DNA of 64,000 bases from Boswellia sacra (Eukaryota > Streptophyta > Magnoliopsida > Sapindales > Burseraceae), in the NCBI GenBank assembly GCA_013180625.2, contig SNVD02006322.1, positions 124,001-188,000 on the forward strand, in the 5' to 3' direction. Position numbers and translations under genes: made by a program. Shown one piece after another: positions 59,211 to 64,000 of this stretch; the stretch's first letter is position 1, and every line of letters begins with the position of its first letter. A model generated the notes under the pieces. That model ran no database searches, was not told where the DNA came from, and saw only the letters and a list, made by a program, of their open reading frames with translations.

Positions 59211-59734
59211 ATATTTAAAAAATGTCAAAACATATTATGTTTAAAACATGGAAAATTGAAAACAAGATTGAAACATGTATGAATAAAACATGAAATTTGA
59301 AATGAAGAAACGACTAACTTGTAATCCAGAAATTGATATAAATATGTATGCTGAAAATAAGAGAGTAATAGAATTGAATTAGCAACACAAGAGATGATTA
59401 AAAATTATTTATTGAGAGAGTTGAAAATACAAGAGAAATGACTTAGCTGGTTTATGCAGCCGATGTCCTTTTTTACATAAGAGTTTGCTTCTATAGAACT
59501 TGATACACGGATTTCAAACCATTACAAATCCGTAATTATTACAACTTACTATTTTCTTTTTGACCTAAAACAAAATATCAAAAACATGATAAACTTGGAA
59601 ACATAATTATTACAACTTTTGACTATTTGAGATAAGATCAAATATACGTGGAGACTTGTATATCTTTCATATTGCTTTCCAACTGAACTTCTAGAAGGTA
59701 AGGATAAGGTTGCTTGACTTTTCCCTTTACAGAT

Positions 59735-60350
59735 TAAAAGGGTCTTGAGAGAGTGGCCCACCATATGGATCATCTTCTGGATTATCTGGAGTACTATCTG
59801 ATGAGCTGTCTGAAATCTGTTGAATAATTGTTGCCATTAATTGCTTGAGCTGTTCACTTTTTGACTTCTTCTTTTTGGAGCCTTTTAAGGACACCGACTT
59901 ATCTAGAATTTGGGCTTCTGCTTTTGACGGAGTATTGGGCTTGATTATTTTGTCTTTGGGCTTTGCTTGAACTTGAATAGACTTCTTCCCAGACTTGATC
60001 CAATTCTGAATACTTTGGGCTGAGCATCTTGAAATATCATATTTGTCCCACCACTTGATTCTAAACTCTCGGACTAAAGATAGATAACAATTTGAATAAT
60101 AAGGCTCAATTGTATATGACCAAGATAGGATCCATGGGATTTGAAAATCTATGTGAAAACTAATTTGTTGGACATAGGGCTGGTCTGGAGTATCAGCATG
60201 TTTTTTGTAATAAGGAAAAGATAGTTGATTAATCTGTTCTGGATAAATTGCTGGATTGGGTCCTAAAAAATGCCACCATTCTAGGAACCATGATGGATAA
60301 ACCTTTTGACACCTATTATCAAAATGAATAAACCATGAAATTTATGGGTC
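59735..60350 (-). pseudogene. Unassigned minus-strand open frame with W-rich and acidic parts
   Basis: On the minus strand a frame of about 205 codons is open from 60348 to about 59735 without a start codon (missed by a search for Met-started frames). The N-part is W-rich (FIHFDNRCQKVYPSWFLEWW, then HFLGPNPAIYPEQI), the middle reads ISFHIDFQIPWILSWSY and REFRIKWWDKYDISRC, then a lysine-rich stretch (KGSKKKKSKSEQLKQL) and an acidic tail (SDSSSDSTPDNPEDDP). Stops just upstream suggest a truncated N-terminus. I do not recognise it with certainty. It lies next to the caulimovirid remnant in opposite orientation and may belong to a related or different virus-like element. Confidence 0.5.
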
Positions 60351-60359
60351 CGCCACTCC

Positions 60360-61670
60360 ATCTACTTCTCAATAACCCTTTTGAGGTATCTCTACACAGC
60401 TTATTGCTCAGTATCTTTCGTGTCATATCTGAGTAAATGCGCACACAATTTTGCATATGCATACGCCGGGCAAACTTATCGCACTGAGCCTTTCTATTTG
60501 ATCAACATTTGAGCAAACATAGAAACATATAAGTAAGCTAATCGCGTAGGATACATACAATAAAAATATTTGCTCTAATGATTTGGTATGTTGCGTTGAT
60601 CTTTTCTGTATGCATTCATTCCACTGCAGGGGAAACAACTGATGGCCTAATCAAAGTTCACTGGATTTTTTTTTAATAATTTTATTTTAGTTTTCTACAC
60701 AAATCTTAACCGTCGATTTGAAGCTGAAGGACTGAACATGTAGCAGTAATGCTAAACTAGATGTGATTTCGTACAAAATATGAACCAGAATGGTGCATAT
60801 ATGATTTGAATGGAGCTAATATTGAGTGGCCTCCGTCTATTTATTTGGGAGAAATCGAGGAACGAAGTTTCAGTCCAGGCGAAGCAGCATGATACTGAAA
60901 CTGGACTCAATACTGATTCCTCTCAGTCCAAGCTTTCCGATGAGCTCTCTCCTCATATCTACACCATTATGCATGCATATATCGTCACAACCATCCGTAA
61001 ATAGTAGACTTAGCTATTACTGGTTGTTTACGAGTTTGTAAATGGAATACGTGCTAAAATTTAACATATAAACAATCAAGGATGCTCCTACCTGAACTCA
61101 TGTATGTAATATCCGAACTTTAAATTCTATTCATCAGATATATCCAACGGTCCTTGTTCAGTTTGGTCTTGTCTCTTCACGTCTTTAAAGCTGCGGGTAA
61201 AAATAATATGTCATCAAATAAACCCAATGCATCAGATAAATTCTGTTCATTAGATAAATCCAATGCATTTTCTGTTAAGTTCAATTACGAAGATACACCT
61301 TTCAACATAAAAAATTTAAACTGTTAAATTTTTAAAAAAAATTGTTAGGTATTTGCATTGGATTCGCGTAGGTAAAGTGTGACAATTTTTTCTTTTAAAA
61401 AAAAAGTGCAAGATATTATCTATTGAAGAATAATTGTTTTTGTTAATAGTAGACTTATGTGAACTTTCATAGTTCCGTGTCAAAGATTTGAAAGAAAAGT
61501 AAGAGTAAGTAATTTTAAATTTTTTAATAAAACGAAGAAAAAAAAATTCCATAATGTATATATAAATATCTTTATCGATTATTGAGCATTGGACAATTTC
61601 TTCTATTAATTGTCCAACGTTACCACATCCATAAGAGTGCCTTCCTTCTACCTTGCTCTTGCCTTTATCC
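60360..61670. other. AT-rich DNA, no gene seen
   Basis: No coding sequence, RNA gene or repeat recognised. Confidence 0.4.
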
Positions 61671-61677
61671 TTTCCTT

Positions 61678-61972
61678 TGTTAAGTTTGCCACTTTACCTG
61701 AAAGCTTACACTAGTAGATGTGGGCATAACAATAGTTTTATACTTCAATACGCCTCCTCATAAGCAACGCTTCACATTTTCTTGCATGTCGACTAGGCCT
61801 CACAACCTCTTTTGTATTTCTTATGTGGGCCAATTTAATTTAATTTGCAGTAGAAAAAATTTGAACCTTAGACCGTTAGGTTAAAGGGCTCTGAAACCAT
61901 GTTAAGTTTGTCACTTGCTCTAAAAGCTTAAGCTAGTAGATGTAAGCTTAACAATAGTTTTATAGTTCAATA
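61678..61972 (-). mobile_element. Probable TRIM (tiny LTR retrotransposon)
   Basis: Two direct repeats of about 73 bp (61678-61750 and 61900-61972) begin TGTTAAGTTTG and share agcttacactagtagatgt-like text and taacaatagttttatacttcaata. Directly beside the right copy is gctctgaaacca (61888-61899), whose complement TGGTTTCAGAGC is one base from the tRNA-Met primer site. The total of about 295 bp without coding fits a TRIM read on the minus strand. LTR ends are approximate. Confidence 0.6.
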
Positions 61973-61979
61973 TTATTTT

Positions 61980-63160
61980 CTTAAACTTTTTTCACAATAC
62001 TTTGCCCTAACTACAAGTGGTTTATTGAGGGTTTGTAGTTGATTACTACTTTTTTTTTCAGAAGTTCCTTCAATATTTACCACCAACTTAATATTTTCAA
62101 GAATATTTTTCAAACCATCTTCAAAGATCTTATGTGCATGTTGCTTTCTATTATTCTATCAATTACATCTGCTACAAGTTGAAATGATCTATTATTTCAT
62201 CTTGCAAGAATTGAATGATCACCAAAATCATACACTAAACTCAATATTATATAATTCTTTCCTCACCCATTAACCAATACTAAATTGAGGGCAATAAAAT
62301 GAAAATACAAATGGCTCGTAGTTACAAATTTTTTTAATTATTAATTAATGAATGATAAAGAAGTAACTAATATACATACCAGTGCTTCAATTCTTGAGTT
62401 GGTTCTTTCTAAAAGGTGGTTGTGTTGCAGGTGTTCAAATTGAGTATTTGAGTTTGGTGATAGAAAGAAAAGTCTAATTGTTCTGAACAAAAGTGAAAAC
62501 AAAAATAATGATAATATGATGACATCAACAACCAATTATTTCGCTCTCCTTAAGTAATTAAACTCTTTTTCACCGTTAAAAGAATAAAGCTGTATGTTTC
62601 AAAGTCTATTGCAGTGGAAAATTGACCTGAAATCAAAGGTACCTTGTTGATCTTTGAAATCAATGAATGAAACTCCAAATAGTCCTAGAATCGATTCGTG
62701 TTCAGTATTTATATTCTTATTCAACATTCTTTTTTGCCGTAAATTTATTATGTAAAGTTAACAAAAGCAATGATGGACAAAAGACTTTGTTTTGTTAAAA
62801 ATTGTTTATTGTAATCTAATAGAAAGCTTATTCAATCCTTATTCTTAATTCTATATTATTTATTCTTACTTATTTTTGTTGCCTTCTCCTTCTTTTCTAG
62901 GGGTATTGATTAACCTTAAAAAAAAGGTTTTATTACCTATACTTTTGAATATTTTATTTTTGACCATAAGCTGTAACGTGGGCTGCGCCTCAAATACAAG
63001 AGTACAACGTTTATTTTACGAACATATTCGTTTATCCTCATAAATCATTCGTACTCATGTAATTTAACCTGTTACTCGACTAATCCTTTAACTTATAAGA
63101 GCAGCATTTGCCGGCTCTTCTCCTTTATATACTCATTTCTCAGCTTTAAGAAGGGAGCTC
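61980..63160. other. AT-rich DNA, no gene seen
   Basis: No coding or RNA feature recognised. Confidence 0.4.
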
Positions 63161-63162
63161 TG

Positions 63163-63163
63163 C

Positions 63164-63196
<33 letters not shown>

Positions 63197-63236
63197 CACA
63201 TATATATATATATGTATGTATAGATATATGTATGTA
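63163..63236. repeat. Compound microsatellite (CT)n-(AT)n
   Basis: A ctctctct run is followed by tatata and gtatgtat repeats over about 75 bp. Confidence 0.9.
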
Positions 63237-63239
63237 GAT

Positions 63240-64000
63240 GCTTATATTAGAGCCGCTCCGAATGAATAGTTACTACACCACTGAATATATTTATTAATGT
63301 ATTAACGCAGTCGTGTATTAGAAGAAGCTTATCTTTTGTATCCTAATAATTGTAGAACCATAAACATATTTTTTCAAGTCTAGATAATTTCTCATATTAT
63401 GTCTCTTCTTATCATTGTTTAATCTTACCCCGTCGAAAATATTTTCTGACTCTATCCCTGTGGGGACTTACTGTTTGAATAGAAATGTTAACTCCAACAA
63501 CCTATGGAATTGATATTCAAAAAGGAACACTTTGAAGAGAGAATCTTGAAAAGAATTATAACGAGGAGTGATTCCTCCACCAAGACCAATAAATTAGTTC
63601 TCCAATATTATTGATGTACCATCATTATTGTTATTTAAGAGTAGTTTACCATAAATCCATATCTTTTACATATATGCACTGATATGCGTTGATACTTTTA
63701 TCTGATCTTTAACGTCCTATCATGTATAGGCATAAGTTGAAATTAAGAAGAAAACTGAGTAGTTAATGAATCAGGAAGCTGATATTTGGCTGCACTTAAA
63801 AGACGGCATCATCGAAGATCCTAAAAGTGGGTTAGAAGATCCTAAAAATTAGCCATGCCTATTAATATGTACGCGATCTCTAATTAATTGTGAACCTTGG
63901 TCACGTAAAAGACAAATATTCTAAACCCGCGAAATTTTACAAGTCCTAGATTTTAAATGGGTAATTTTTTTGAACCTCAAGGTTTGGAAAATTGTAAGGG
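63240..64000. other. Right flank, no gene seen
   Basis: AT-rich sequence without coding signal. Confidence 0.4.

Overview
The window looks like a stretch of repeat-rich nuclear DNA from a flowering plant, most likely a eudicot. It is AT-rich, has spliced plant gene exons, and contains typical plant mobile elements: a Sirevirus-like copia element, Athila/Tat-like gypsy elements, hAT and CACTA DNA transposons, plant-mobile-domain (PMD) genes, and an endogenous caulimovirid. I cannot name the species. I see no intact single-copy gene and no rRNA or tRNA gene; nearly all coding signal is broken.

Left part (1-17.5 kb). A minus-strand copia element at 526-5191 has two 918-bp LTRs, a tRNA-Met-type primer site and gag remnants, but no polymerase, so it is a gag-only (TR-GAG-like) Sirevirus derivative. 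A gypsy integrase fragment (5.58-8.73 kb) is split by a 1957-bp solo LTR with a perfect 5-bp target duplication (CTTAT); that LTR carries a 65-bp and a 192-bp tandem array. From 9 to 17.5 kb lie decayed PMD-type genes: two related copies in opposite orientation (9.4-10.2 kb minus, 16.06-17.5 kb plus) around a different PMD gene (13.57-15.48 kb), with several minisatellites between them.

Centre (17.6-36.9 kb). This is the most notable part. It starts with CACTACAAGAA at 17576 and ends with its inverted complement at 36917, and both ends share subterminal motifs. Between them are exon-intron fragments of about twelve unrelated cellular genes, all on the plus strand: an Agenet/DUF724-like gene, a RACK1-like WD40, katanin p80, SEC16, G3BP-like, SYF1, delta-COP, VPS54, AIR9, STT3, an HD-ZIP III factor, PIROGI/SRA1 (CYFIP) and SCAMP. 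I read it as a giant non-autonomous gene-capturing CACTA element (Pack-CACTA). Some fragments are joined in frame within single exons (katanin-SEC16, HD-ZIP III-PIROGI). An internal copy of the left subterminal sequence at 29.3 kb suggests stepwise growth from smaller elements. The 3-bp flanks of the two ends do not match, so the two ends may not have inserted together. The right end carries an array of about 15 hairpin-forming units.

Right part (36.9-64 kb). An Athila/Tat-like gypsy element (minus, 5' LTR 43432-44609) is inserted in a hAT transposase gene, and that hAT element is itself inserted in a copia element (plus, 46.5-49.4 kb), giving a three-level nest. Next come a hAT-like MITE (49767-50530), a small set of exon-like segments on the minus strand (51.2-51.8 kb), mostly empty AT-rich DNA, an endogenous caulimovirid remnant (54.27-59.2 kb, plus), an unassigned minus-strand open frame (59.73-60.35 kb) and a probable TRIM (61678-61972). 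The last 2 kb hold only simple repeats and AT-rich sequence.
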